Assembly: GCA_030248215.1 (NCBI GenBank)
Contig: JASANG010000243.1
Span: forward strand, 60,923 to 124,922
Direction: 5' to 3'
From: Enoplolaimus lenunculus
Lineage: Eukaryota; Nematoda; Enoplea; Enoplida; Thoracostomopsidae
DNA: 64,000 nt
The notes under the pieces were generated by a model. The model was not told where the DNA came from and did not search any database. It worked only from the letters and a program-made list of their open reading frames with translations. Positions 50,001 through 60,200 of the stretch are shown here, piece after piece (positions within the stretch are counted from its first letter, which is position 1; every line of letters begins with the position of its first letter). Position numbers and translations under genes: made by a program.

Positions 50001-53000
50001 TGTGCTGAATCTTCAGCCTCGGCAGGCACGGCATCGAAAGTTACAAAACCTATCACCAAATGGTGATTGGTGCTACACACATTTCAGAATTCGAGACAAA
50101 AATGCGAACTCTAACATTCATATTTGTGATTACTTTGGTATGTGCGTCAATATTTTGGGTATTTGAAGCGTCATTAACTCCAGGACAGTTCCTCACAATG
50201 TCGTTTTGGCACGCTTTCTAAAACAACAAAAATTATTTTTATACCATGCAAAATCAACAATTAACACACAATACACAAACACACGCATATTAAAAATACG
50301 TAGTCTTAAAATAAACATATCAGCACGACATAGCGAGTTCAAATTTATTTTGAACTCCAACTTGATACTTACCGCAAATGAATGCGAAAATTTGTAATCT
50401 TTCATCGACACAAGCTCAAAATGACGCACATACGACGCACATTTTGGTGTCATTTGTGGTGCCTGTTTATGATCCAACAAGCATTGCATGACTTCAAGAC
50501 TTTCTACTTCGGCGTCAATTTTTTCTGGGCAAAACGTTTCAATTGCTGGGCGACAAGCGACTGCTAACGCCCGATTGAGTTTGATGTCTTTCGATTCCAT
50601 TTCGGTAAAGTCACGAATTTGTTTTTTGCATTCGTTCTGTACAAACATTAGCAATATAGATGGTGTAGTATTCAATTTGTCATGCGTCGGTCCAAAATCA
50701 CTATTCCCGGCTGAGCACCTACCCAGAAACCAACATACGGCCGGCTTAACAAGTGAAAACTTTCAAAATTTCCAAACAATATCCCTGACCATGAAAGCCC
50801 GTAACCTTTATTGTTTACTGCCTCCTATCCTACCTACCAAATTAAATTCATCTGGATAGTTGTATGTATGGGTGTCGGAACTGAAATCCCTGATTGATAT
50901 CCATAAACTGAAACCCGCGTTCGATTATAAAAATTAGCCATTTTATAATGACGCACATTTTTGTACAACGATTGGTAGACAGCTACTACCTAAATCTAAC
51001 AAATTTTACAATCCACCTTCATCAGCGAAATCTCAAAAAGAACGTACTACTCATTGCCTTGTATCTGCGTCATCAGCAGTCCTACTGTAAACGTACCCCC
51101 ATATCGGCGTCGTCATAATGTGACTGTAAACACATAATTTCTTCGCCTGCCTCTGTCCGTTCTGAACACATCACTGCCAATTCTCGGAGACACGCGTTCT
51201 CGATGTCAGGCAGCAAACGAACACTAACTGCACGCTCGTGCATAACACGTCGCACCTGTTGGAACAGTGAACATTTTACCAGCGTATTTCTTTCGAACTA
51301 AGACGAGATGTGTTCACTTGTTTATTTTTTTGCTTACAGAATTCATAAAAGTAATATAAAAAACTTAAAAAACTACGTTACAAACAATATATAAACACAT
51401 TACGCATACATGTCAAAGGCTAATCTGCAATTCAGGCCAACTACTAACTGGCCCAGAGAAATTGTCTAGTTTACATAACAGCAGCTTGGTCTAGGCCAAA
51501 CCGCTATTGAACTTATTGACCAACCAAATTACATTATTTGCTCAAGTTCGCCACAACACCGTCAACAAATCAGCATTCGTTTTACATCACTGTTGTTCAG
51601 TTGCACACGCAATTGATATGTGGTTAAAGCCAAACTGCATTTGATTAGAACAGCAGATTGACTTAATTAGCATAAATAGCGGATTGGCCTGAGACATGCA
51701 TGTTAATGTTTCAAAATATACACAAACTCCAGTTCATGCGCTGATTACTTACTTCATGCTTGCACTGAGGATGCAACTTTGGATGACTGCGTTGTTTTTC
51801 TTTATCATCATCATTTTCATCATCGTCGTCATCATCATCATCATCATAATCATCATCAAACAATGCATTACGATACAAACACGATAGTACTGTACCACTA
51901 TTGCTTGGACCCTCAGGGATACCACGGTCTTGAGGCCCGCCAGCGCCACCTCCCGGCATATTACGCCGTCCATTATCAGACCACCACTGCTTCTGAGCAT
52001 TGCAAATGTCAGTCGCGTCCTATAAAAACAATAAACTGCAGCGTTCCAGACATTTCTTGTATATATCTGACATGACATGCACCCGGACGGCGTCGAAGTC
52101 AAAATTTTTTGTTTATAAACGGCGCCGAAGTCAAACCTTTTTGTTTACAAATTGTCACGTGGGCAATTCACGTATAATGTGCGTTACCGTGCGGCGCCGG
52201 ACAACGTTAAATCAGTCAAAAAGTATAGCGCCACCCTTAGTCTAGCAGGGTGATGGTAAACCGGTATAATAATAAGTTTTTTAGTTTTTACCTGCATGCG
52301 ATAGTTATGTTACACAAAAGCGGCCAATGGATAGAACAGGGTCGCAACGTTTTCCTGCGGAGCTGTCATAGAGTAAGCTCACATTTTGAACTATGTTTTG
52401 CTTACGCTTACGCTTAGGGATACGCTTTTACTACTGTTCCGGCCCTGTCCTATACATGGGCCGCAAAGCAATTGAACTCAACCTTTTATTTTTCTCTGCG
52501 TTAGCCTCACCTTATGTTTTCTGTACGTAAGCGATGCAATAAACGCAATTATATTACAAATTCAATAAAACCAAAGCAAAAAATCGACACGCTTGTTGAT
52601 GGAACCACTGTCAAACGGGAAACCAAAACCAAAATCCAAGTACACGGAGAAGAAAAACTTTAACACTAAAACAAAAAAAAAAAAAAAAAAAAAAAAAAAC
52701 CCCAAAAAACCATTTATATCAGAATGTGGCGCCAAATTTTACATATTCCTTTATAGACGTTGAAAGCAAGAACCCTTATCCCTTACTCTCCTGGAAGCAC
52801 CCAGGATTTTGGGAACAAATGGGCTACAAAAATTGTGGAGAGTTCGATGTGCTACAAATTGAAAAATATCTAAAAACCCCATTACAAAAACAACAAACAA
52901 GACATTTAAAAGTTTTTTCGCGACCGGGCATATCGAACGAGAGAAATTTTTACCTCTGGAGGTTATTCTACATCCCCTAGAAATGCCTTTTCGAGTGTTT

Positions 53001-55018
53001 TCAGAAATTTCGGTCGAATATCTCCCCCTAGTCCCCCTCATATACGCCCACGGTTTTGACACCTAAACGCATCTGCTTTGCTACGGCCTGTCTAACCCGG
53101 TCAAACTAACCTGAGCACATGCTTCAAACAATCGTTCGTCCAGCGTAAAATCACGAGCCATAAAATACTGAATTTCCAACAGCCGATGTTCGCATTCATC
53201 GCTAACTTCTTCAGTTTCAATATTATCCATTAAACACGATAACATCTGAAAGAACATCAAAATACATTTTTCATTTCGAAATGTTAAAAATTTTACTTTT
53301 AAACCTTCAAACGACTTAAACCGTTTTCCACGATTATTGAAAACGTCAAACTTATGAAAAGGTGCAAAACACGGTAGTTTTAGGTGTCGAAACTTACTAC
53401 GTTGAATGGGTTTTTAAATACTTTTTCTGTTGGTAACAGAAGAAATCACTTTTGAAATCGTTTACAACGCAACTCCTGTCTTCCCAAAACCCTGGCTACG
53501 CAAATAAACTCATGACAAATGAAAATCGTTAGTGACGCATTATTCCAACATCACAACCTTCCGGTTTATACCGTAAACTGTACTAAATTTTCAGCCAAAA
53601 ATTTGTTAACTTCCGTCATGCAATGCTATAAGGTTACACAGAATCAGCTGAATCTCAGCTCATGACGTTCATTCACACACAACTAATCCACAACTGCCAA
53701 ACCGAAAACAAAACAAAACATACGTACATCAATTTCGGACCGTTTACTTTTCTCGCAGACTGAATCAATGGCAACTTGACAGTCTCGAGCCAGTGCAGGG
53801 TCAGCCCGATAATCTTCATCAATATTTGCCATCTAAAAACAAAAATAGAATAAGCTATACAACGCTCACAAATTATAAACAACAATAAACAAAAAGCGCA
53901 CATCGCGATTCACACACACTACAATTTTATGGCAAACAGATAAGCTCACTTTTTAAGCTGAAGCATGCGCAGTACACAGAACAAGTGACTGAGTAATTTA
54001 TTATCAAAAACTGTTACCAACCAAAATCTTCCATACACAAATGTTATACGAAACACTAATCGCCCAGCTCGTAGAGCATTTCATATGCAAATTAGTTATT
54101 AGCTAAATATTCATTTATCGGTTTTGGAGGTTTGTAAACCATTTATTCAAATGCCTCGCACCCAGAAACCCTCCAGTCACCCTAATAATTATTGAAATAA
54201 TTTAAAAAGTCGTAATTTTGCCTTGTCAATTAAGCCAATATGCAAAGTAGCTATTAGCTACCATTAGCTAAATATTCATTTATCGGTTTTGGAGGTTTGT
54301 AAACGATTTATTCAAATACATCGCACCCAAAAACCCTCCAGTCACCCTAATAATTATTGAAATAATTTAAAAAGTCGTAATTTTGTCTTGTCAATTAAGC
54401 CAATATGCAAATTAGCTATTAGCTACCATTCGATTATCGGTTTCGAGGGTTTGTAGACAATTTACTATGATTTCTCGCACCCAAAAACCTATTATTGCTG
54501 AAATTAGATTGCTTGTAACCATAACAATTAGTGAAATATTCTAAAAACGCCTAATTTCGACTTATCAATTATGTTTATATGCAAATTATCTATTAGCTAA
54601 CTACTCAATTATCGGTTTTAGAGGTTTGTAAACTATTTATTCAGATGCCTCGCACCCAAAAACCTTCAGTAACCCTAATAATTATTGAAATAATTTGAAA
54701 AGTCCTAATTTAGGCTTATAAACTACGCAAATATGCAAATTTATCGGTTTTGGAGGTTTGTAAACAATCTGTTCGGATTCATCGCACCCAAACACCCTTT
54801 AATGCTGAAATTAGATTGCTTGCAACAGTAATAATTAGTGAAATAGTGTATGAAGCCCTAATTTAGGCTTAAATAATTATGCAAATTAGCCTGTAGCTAA
54901 TAACCGGCTTAAAAATTTAAAACCCCAATGCGAGGTTAACACCACAGGATAATTGGCTTGAAAACAAAGAAAGTTTATCAAAATCGGTTCAGCGGTTCTT
55001 GAGATTCTTTTCGGACGG

Positions 55019-55052
<34 letters not shown>

Positions 55053-55378
55053 AGACGGACGCACATCCACCTTTCGACCCCAAAGTACAAAACATAAAAC
55101 GCTTCGCGAAACTCCGAGCTTCGCTCAAAACGCTAGTTCTCTGTTACTGTTTCCAACACCTTACCTTAACCAATCATTAAGCGCGGCAGTACATTCTCAC
55201 CAAAATTGTCGCCGCGTTTTGCTTCAGTATCTTGCATCGCTTTCATCAAACAATGCAGCGTTTCTCCTTCGCGCCGAACGCTGCCATGACAAAATGTATC
55301 TATTTCCGATGTACAATGCAACACAATCTCAGGTGCAATACGATAGTCTGACATTAGCATGCGTCGATTCTCCGTAAC
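46344..55378 (-). CDS. GLG1: Golgi apparatus protein 1 (GLG1/ESL-1), left copy, C-terminal two thirds (12 exons)
   Basis: GLG1 is a Golgi type I membrane sialoglycoprotein built of cysteine-rich repeats; in vertebrates it binds FGFs and E-selectin and restrains TGF-beta maturation (family knowledge). Twelve exons were assembled from VTENRRMLMSDYRIAPEIVL to the C-terminal membrane helix and basic tail GRVTKRVRREMKDR, ending at a TAA at 46344. Repeats show the pattern DxxLxxxLxxxCxxxIxxxC...CL. About 860 codons are present; vertebrate GLG1 has about 1180, so the signal peptide and first repeats are missing. The 5' end runs into the inverted-repeat junction. Exons 1 and 2 carry single-base indels relative to the right copy (two losses, one gain). 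Exons 3-12 look intact. Confidence 0.9.
47517..47613 (-). CDS. GLG1: GLG1 left exon 11
   Basis: 32 codons plus one base: ASDIRLQPHLRKVCSHEIDQ then HCRKEMQSIKEQ, matching vertebrate DYRLNPMLRKACKADIPKFC. Acceptor TTTCAG, donor GTACCC (weak) with phase 1 that fits exon 12. Confidence 0.9.
47932..48024 (-). CDS. GLG1: GLG1 left exon 10
   Basis: 31 codons: DNILPCLHHHRKHSRMTPAC then RKVVQRRMVEQ, matching vertebrate TMLQCLKQNKNSELMDPKCK. Acceptor TTACAG, donor GTAACC, phase 0 on both sides. Its right-arm mate lies beyond the window. Confidence 0.92.
48604..48785 (-). CDS. GLG1: GLG1 left exon 9
   Basis: PEDKEKPIECLREHKTQLGH then ECLQFIFKREEVEFADNRFD and YSLMKACRNVITELCSEESK. The right copy has Tyr for the Asp of PED. 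Acceptor TTTAG, donor GTGAGA. Confidence 0.95.
49372..49624 (-). CDS. GLG1: GLG1 left exon 8
   Basis: GSIIRCLSQTLFEHELLASD, an acidic/Lys/Pro linker, CRKHLRVEYLMVASDPMIDP and CKTELKKFCS. Same order as vertebrate CRRQLRVEELEMTEDIRLEP. Acceptor TTTAG, donor GTAAGG, phase 1 out. Confidence 0.95.
50134..50217 (-). CDS. GLG1: GLG1 left exon 7
   Basis: 28 codons: KACQNDIVRNCPGVNDASNT then QNIDAHTK. Too short to rank as a long ORF but both splice phases are 0 and it bridges exon 6 (..FA) and exon 8 (GSIIRCLS) as in vertebrates (ACKEDVLKLCP). Donor GTAATC is moderate. Confidence 0.88.
50373..50636 (-). CDS. GLG1: GLG1 left exon 6
   Basis: NECKKQIRDFTEMESKDIKL, NRALAVACRPAIETFCPEKI and MKDYKFSHSFA are the recognisable blocks; vertebrate counterparts are LTELESEDIQIEALLMRACE and MKDFRFSYKF. 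The first codon is Asn here and Ser in the right copy. Confidence 0.96.
51097..51255 (-). CDS. GLG1: GLG1 left exon 5
   Basis: VRRVMHERAVSVRLLPDIEN then ACLRELAVMCSERTEAGEEI and MCLQSHYDDADMG. Equivalent to vertebrate HQRAMDVKLDPALQDKCLID. Acceptor CAACAG, donor GTACGT. Confidence 0.94.
51753..52019 (-). CDS. GLG1: GLG1 left exon 4 (Gly/Pro and Asp-rich insertion)
   Basis: DATDICNAQKQWWSDNGRRN, a Gly/Pro-rich segment, VLSCLYRNALF, an Asp-rich run of about 17 acidic residues encoded by GAT repeats, then HPKLHPQCKHE. It corresponds to the vertebrate exon with VFSCLYRHAY. Acceptor TATAG, donor GTAAGT. Confidence 0.95.
52079..52237. mobile_element. GCGCTATAC-family repeat (C), one clear end, GLG1 intron (left arm)
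   Basis: Right end AAAAAGTATAGCGCCACCCT; GGCGCCGGACAACG inside. The opposite end is not recognisable. Mirror at 60019-60177. Confidence 0.6.
52322..52464. mobile_element. TTAGGC-type MITE, family A2, GLG1 intron (left arm)
   Basis: About 143 bp, GGCCAATGGATAGAACAGGG to CCTGTCCTATACATGGGCC. Interior CTTACGCTTACGCTTAGGGA. Mirror copy at 59792-59934. Confidence 0.8.
52668..52703. repeat. A-tract insertion present only in the left arm
   Basis: A run of about 27 A followed by CCCC and more A, absent from the matching right-arm position (about 59580). It accounts for the 35-base offset between inner and outer arm coordinates. Confidence 0.9.
53111..53245 (-). CDS. GLG1: GLG1 left exon 3
   Basis: MLSCLMDNIETEEVSDECEH then RLLEIQYFMARDFTLDERLF and EACAQ. 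Matches the vertebrate LSCLMEHL...DCEHRLLELQYF block. Acceptor TTTCAG, donor GTTAGT. Intact. Confidence 0.95.
53724..53832 (-). CDS. GLG1: GLG1 left exon 2 (one extra base)
   Basis: MANIDEDYRADPALARDCQV then AIDSVC, after which an extra T in a T-run near 53748 (plus-strand reading) shifts the frame relative to the right copy. 109 nt versus 108 nt. Confidence 0.87.
54075..55140. mobile_element. Pearl-like/HINE element (left copy) in GLG1 intron
   Basis: About five units of roughly 170 bp, sharing ATCGGTTTTGGAGGTTTGTA and CTCGCACCCAAAAACC, run from 54075 to about 54900. They are followed by a conserved block and an (ACGG/ACAG)n tetranucleotide tract (about 55013-55061), ending GCGAAACTCCGAGCTTCGCT. 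Tandem core units next to a tetranucleotide microsatellite is the layout of molluscan pearl repeats, now placed among Helentron-associated non-autonomous elements (family knowledge). The assignment is by architecture, not by sequence match. Confidence 0.6.
55165..55378 (-). CDS. GLG1: GLG1 left exon 1 (frameshifted relative to right copy)
   Basis: VTENRRMLMSDYRIAPEIVL through HCTSEIDTFCHGSVRREGET and LHCLMKAMQDTEAKRGDNFG, after which the frame is lost. Two single-base deletions relative to the right copy (one near 55197, one near 55175) shorten it from 216 to 214 nt. Both lie close to the palindrome centre. Confidence 0.88.
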
Positions 55379-55645
55379 CTAAAACCAATACTGACATAAT
55401 ATATTTCTAAACACAAATTACCTTAAAGCCTCTACCCATTTCTTGTTTCAACAAACACTAAGCAGAGAATCTCTATATAGTCCTCCCTGCTTGTGCTTCC
55501 ATTTGCATTTCTACATACATTCGATCATAAGATCCATAATCGAAACTTTAAAACCTCCACACAGACATAACTAACAATATTACTGAAAACCGAAACCTAC
55601 ACGAGCCCAGATAATATTATTAGCCATACCCCTAGTCACACACAC

Positions 55646-56617
55646 ACCCAAGGCAACGAACACGAACAAGCACTTAGGCCATTTCCCCTTCTCCGTATAA
55701 GCGCGTAAATTTCCTGGCTCTGCTCTTTTATTTTTCTGGTTTGCTTTACAACCACCGCTCTTCTACGCGGAGCGCTTTCGTATTTCGAATTCCTCCCAGG
55801 CATACTGGTCGCTACACGCGCAAAGCTTCTTTTTGTTTTTGCTGGTTACCGACTTCTGCCTGAACTTTTGCTCGTAAGTAAGTACTTCTTACTTGTTTCG
55901 TTGTACTGTTCTTCCTGATTAGCCGCGTTCTTAATGTTTGATACAGCACGCTTGTTGAAGGTATCGGAGCGCGCGCGATGGTGAATTTTCTCCAGTTAAT
56001 GCACGCATCCTCATCACCCGCTGGGAAGCGCACCCAAAAAAATAAAACATAATGCGACATTGCGTACCGCTGCTGTCGTTGGGCCTTGGATGGACGACTA
56101 ATACAGTGAATCGCGCAAAATCCAGTCCACTACACACTGACATATATTTTTGTTGTGTCTTGAAAACGTTGAACACGATGCAAAAGTTCAATGGCAAGCG
56201 ATAGACATGCGGATAACGCGGCGTTGAAGCCAACCGATGCACCACCGAATGCTTTGTCGTCGGCGTGTAGCGACCAGGTATATATTGGGAGGACATTTTT
56301 CTGAAATACGAATAGCATCCATTATTGGTGAAGAACGACAAGTTAAATAAATGTGCTAATTATGAACTTTGCCGTTCACTGGTTTGAAAGGTAGTAGGCC
56401 TACATTGGAATAAAAGAAAGTTTTAATGAGCAATGATAATGATTAATGCATGTCGCGATGGCCCAATCGGTTTTTTACTTGCGAGCGATTTGTATTAACT
56501 GGTTCTTATGTATGAATGGTTGTAACTGAAATTATTTACCTTCAGGAAGTAGCTTTTAGTTCGTAGTTCCAAGTTTGCGCTTCCAGAAGAGGTGTTTGTA
56601 AAATCTGTGCCTGATCA
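55646..56617. other. Unique spacer between the two palindrome arms
   Basis: About 970 bases with no match to either arm and a visibly less AT-rich middle. Several short open frames exist on the minus strand (for instance 55931-56341), but none resembles GLG1 N-terminal repeats or any family I know. It could be true intronic DNA, unrelated DNA, or low-quality consensus at a fold-back point. Confidence 0.7.
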
Positions 56618-56910
56618 CTAGGGGTATGGCTACATAATTATATCTGGGCTCGTGTAGGTTTCGGTTTTCAGTAATATTGTTAGTTATGTCTGTGTGGAGG
56701 TTTTAAAGTTTTCAATCTATGGATCTTATGATCTGAATTGTCATGTTAAGAAATGCAAATGTGAAGCACATCAAGTTCATGTCATGGAGGATCTATATAT
56801 TCTGATGATTTTTCTCTGCTTTAGTGTTTGTTTTGAAACAAGAAAATGGTGTAGATTGGCTTTTAAGGTAATTTGTGTTTAGAAATATATTATGTCAGTA
56901 TTGGTTTTAG

Positions 56911-57126
56911 GTTACGGAGAATCGACGCATGCTAATGTCAGACTATCGTATTGCACCTGAGATTGTGTTGCATTGTACATCGGAAATAGATACATTTTGT
57001 CATGGCAGCGTTCGGCGCGAAGGAGAAACGCTGCATTGTTTGATGAAAGCGATGCAAGATACTGAAGCAAAACGCGGCGACAATTTTGGTGCAGAATGTA
57101 CTGCCGCGCTTAATGATTTGGTTAAG
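56911..57126 (+). CDS. GLG1: GLG1 right exon 1 (intact)
   Basis: 72 codons from VTENRRMLMSDYRIAPEIVL to AECTAALNDLVK; acceptor TTTTAG, donor GTAAGG. This is the open version of left exon 1 and aligns along its full length with vertebrate GLG1 (RRMLMEDFSLSPEIILSCRG). Confidence 0.95.
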
Positions 57127-57239
57127 GTAAGGTGTTGGAAACAGTAACAGAGAACTAGCGTTTTTGAGCGAAGCTCGGAGTTTCGCGAAGCGTTTTATGT
57201 TTTGTACTTTGGGGTCGAAAGGTGGATGTCCGTCCGTCT

Positions 57240-57273
<34 letters not shown>

Positions 57274-60200
57274 CCGTCCTAAAAGAATCTCAAGAACCGC
57301 TGAACCGATTTTGATAAACTTTCTTTGTTTTCAAGCCAATTATCCTGTGGTGTTAACCTCGCATTGGGGTTTTAAATTTTTAAGCCGGTTATTAGCTACA
57401 GGCTAATTTGCATAATTATTTAAGCCTAAATTAGGGCTTCATACACTATTTCACTAATTATTACTGTTGCAAGCAATCTAATTTCAGCATTAAAGGGTGT
57501 TTGGGTGCGATGAATCCGAACAGATTGTTTACAAACCTCCAAAACCGATAAATTTGCATATTTGCGTAGTTTATAAGCCTAAATTAGGACTTTTCAAATT
57601 ATTTCAATAATTATTAGGGTTACTGAAGGTTTTTGGGTGCGAGGCATCTGAATAAATAGTTTACAAACCTCTAAAACCGATAATTGAGTAGTTAGCTAAT
57701 AGATAATTTGCATATAAACATAATTGATAAGTCGAAATTAGGCGTTTTTACAATATTTCACTAATTGTTATGGTTACAAGCAATCTAATTTCAGCAATAA
57801 TAGGTTTTTGGGTGCGAGGAATCATAGTAAATTGTCTACAAACCCTCGAAACCGATAATCGAATGGTAGCTAATAGCTAATTTGCATATTGGCTTAATTG
57901 ACAAGACAAAATTACGACTTTTTAAATTATTTCAATAATTATTAGGGTGACTGGAGGGTTTTTGGGAGCGATGTATTTGAATAAATCGTTTACAAACCTC
58001 CAAAACCGATAAATGAATATTTAGCTAATGGTAGCTAATAGCTACTTTGCATATTGGCTTAATTGACAAGGCAAAATTACGACTTTTTAAATTATTTCAA
58101 TAATTATTAGGGTGACTGGAGGGTTTCTGGGTGCGAGGCATTTGAATAAATGGTTTACAAACCTCCAAAACCGATAAATGAATATTTAGCTAATAACTAA
58201 TTTGCATATGAAATGCTCTACGAGCTGGGCGATTAGTGTTTCGTATAACATTTGTGTATGGAAGATTTTGGTTGGTAACAGTTTTTGATAATAAATTACT
58301 CAGTCACTTGTTCTGTGTACTGCGCATGCTTCAGCTTAAAAAGTGAGCTTATCTGTTTGCCATAAAATTGTAGTGTGTGTGAATCGCGATGTGCGCTTTT
58401 TGTTTATTGTTGTTTATAATTTGTGAGCGTTGTATAGCTTATTCTATTTTTGTTTTTAGATGGCAAATATTGATGAAGATTATCGGGCTGACCCTGCACT
58501 GGCTCGAGACTGTCAAGTTGCCATTGATTCAGTCTGCGAGAAAGTAAACGGTCCGAAATTGATGTACGTATGTTTTGTTTTGTTTTCGGTTTGGCAGTTG
58601 TGGATTAGTTGTGTGTGAATGAACGTCATGAGCTGAGATTCAGCTGATTCTGTGTAACCTTATAGCATTGCATGACGGAAGTTAACAAATTTTTGGCTGA
58701 AAATTTAGTACAGTTTACGGTATAAACCGGACGGTTGTGATGTTGGAATAATGCGTCACTAACGATTTTCATTTGTCATGAGTTTATTTGCGTAGCCAGG
58801 GTTTTGGGAAGACAGGAGTTGCGTTGTAAACGATTTCAAAAGTGATTTCTTCTGTTACCAACAGAAAAAGTATTTAAAAACCCATTCAACGTAGTAAGTT
58901 TCGACACCTAAAACTACCGTGTTTTGCACCTTTTCATAAGTTTGACGTTTTCAATAATCGTGGAAAACGGTTTAAGTCGTTTGAAGGTTTAAAAGTAAAA
59001 TTTTTAACATTTCGAAATGAAAAATGTATTTTGATGTTCTTTCAGATGTTATCGTGTTTAATGGATAATATTGAAACTGAAGAAGTTAGCGATGAATGCG
59101 AACATCGGCTGTTGGAAATTCAGTATTTTATGGCTCGTGATTTTACGCTGGACGAACGATTGTTTGAAGCATGTGCTCAGGTTAGTTTGACCGGGTTAGA
59201 CAGGCCGTAGCAAAGCAGATGCGTTTAGGTGTCAAAACCGTGGGCGTATATGAGGGGGACTAGGGGGAGATATTCGACCGAAATTTCTGAAAACACTAGA
59301 AAAGGCATTTCTAGGGGATGTAGAATAACCTCCAGAGGTAAAAATTTCTCTCGTTCGATATGCCCGGTCGCGAAAAAACTTTTAAATGTCTTGTTTGTTG
59401 TTTTTGTAATGGGGTTTTTAGATATTTTTCAATTTGTAGCACATCGAACTCTCCACAATTTTTGTAGCCCATTTGTTCCCAAAATCCTGGGTGCTTCCAG
59501 GAGAGTAAGGGATAAGGGTTCTTGCTTTCAACGTCTATAAAGGAATATGTAAAATTTGGCGCCACATTCTGATATAAATGGTTGTTTTAGTGTTAAAGTT
59601 TTTCTTCTCCGTGTACTTGGATTTTGGTTTTGGTTTCCCGTTTGACAGTGGTTCCATCAACAAGCGTGTCGATTTTTTGCTTTGGTTTTATTGAATTTGT
59701 AATATAATTGCGTTTATTGCATCGCTTACGTACAGAAAACATAAGGTGAGGCTAACGCAGAGAAAAATAAAAGGTTGAGTTCAATTGCTTTGCGGCCCAT
59801 GTATAGGACAGGGCCGGAACAGTAGTAAAAGCGTATCCCTAAGCGTAAGCGTAAGCAAAACATAGTTCAAAATGTGAGCTTACTCTATGACAGCTCCGCA
59901 GGAAAACGTTGCGACCCTGTTCTATCCATTGGCCGCTTTTGTGTAACATAACTATCGCATGCAGGTAAAAACTAAAAAACTTATTATTATACCGGTTTAC
60001 CATCACCCTGCTAGACTAAGGGTGGCGCTATACTTTTTGACTGTTTTAACGTTGTCCGGCGCCGCACGGTAACGCACATTATAGGTGAATTGCCCACGTG
60101 ACAATTTGTAAACAAAAAGGTTTGACTTCGGTGCCGTTTATAAACAAAAAATTTTGACTTCGACGCCGTCCGGGTGCATGTCATGTCAGATATATACAAG

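Larger units (their letters stand above)
48256..55645. repeat. Left arm of a large inverted repeat (pairs with 56618-64000)
   Basis: Every feature here recurs in reverse complement on the right: for pairs outside 52.7 kb, left plus right coordinates sum to 112256, inside it to about 112291. Differences are few substitutions in the outer part, one 35-base A-rich insertion (about 52668-52703), and increasing small indels from about 53.7 kb to the inner end. The outer limit is set by the window edge, not by the repeat. Confidence 0.97.

Noticed and set aside
51696-52102. His-, Ile- and Met-rich ORFs around 51.7-52.1 kb and 60.2-60.5 kb
   Set aside because: Other phases of the GAT repeat in GLG1 exon 4.
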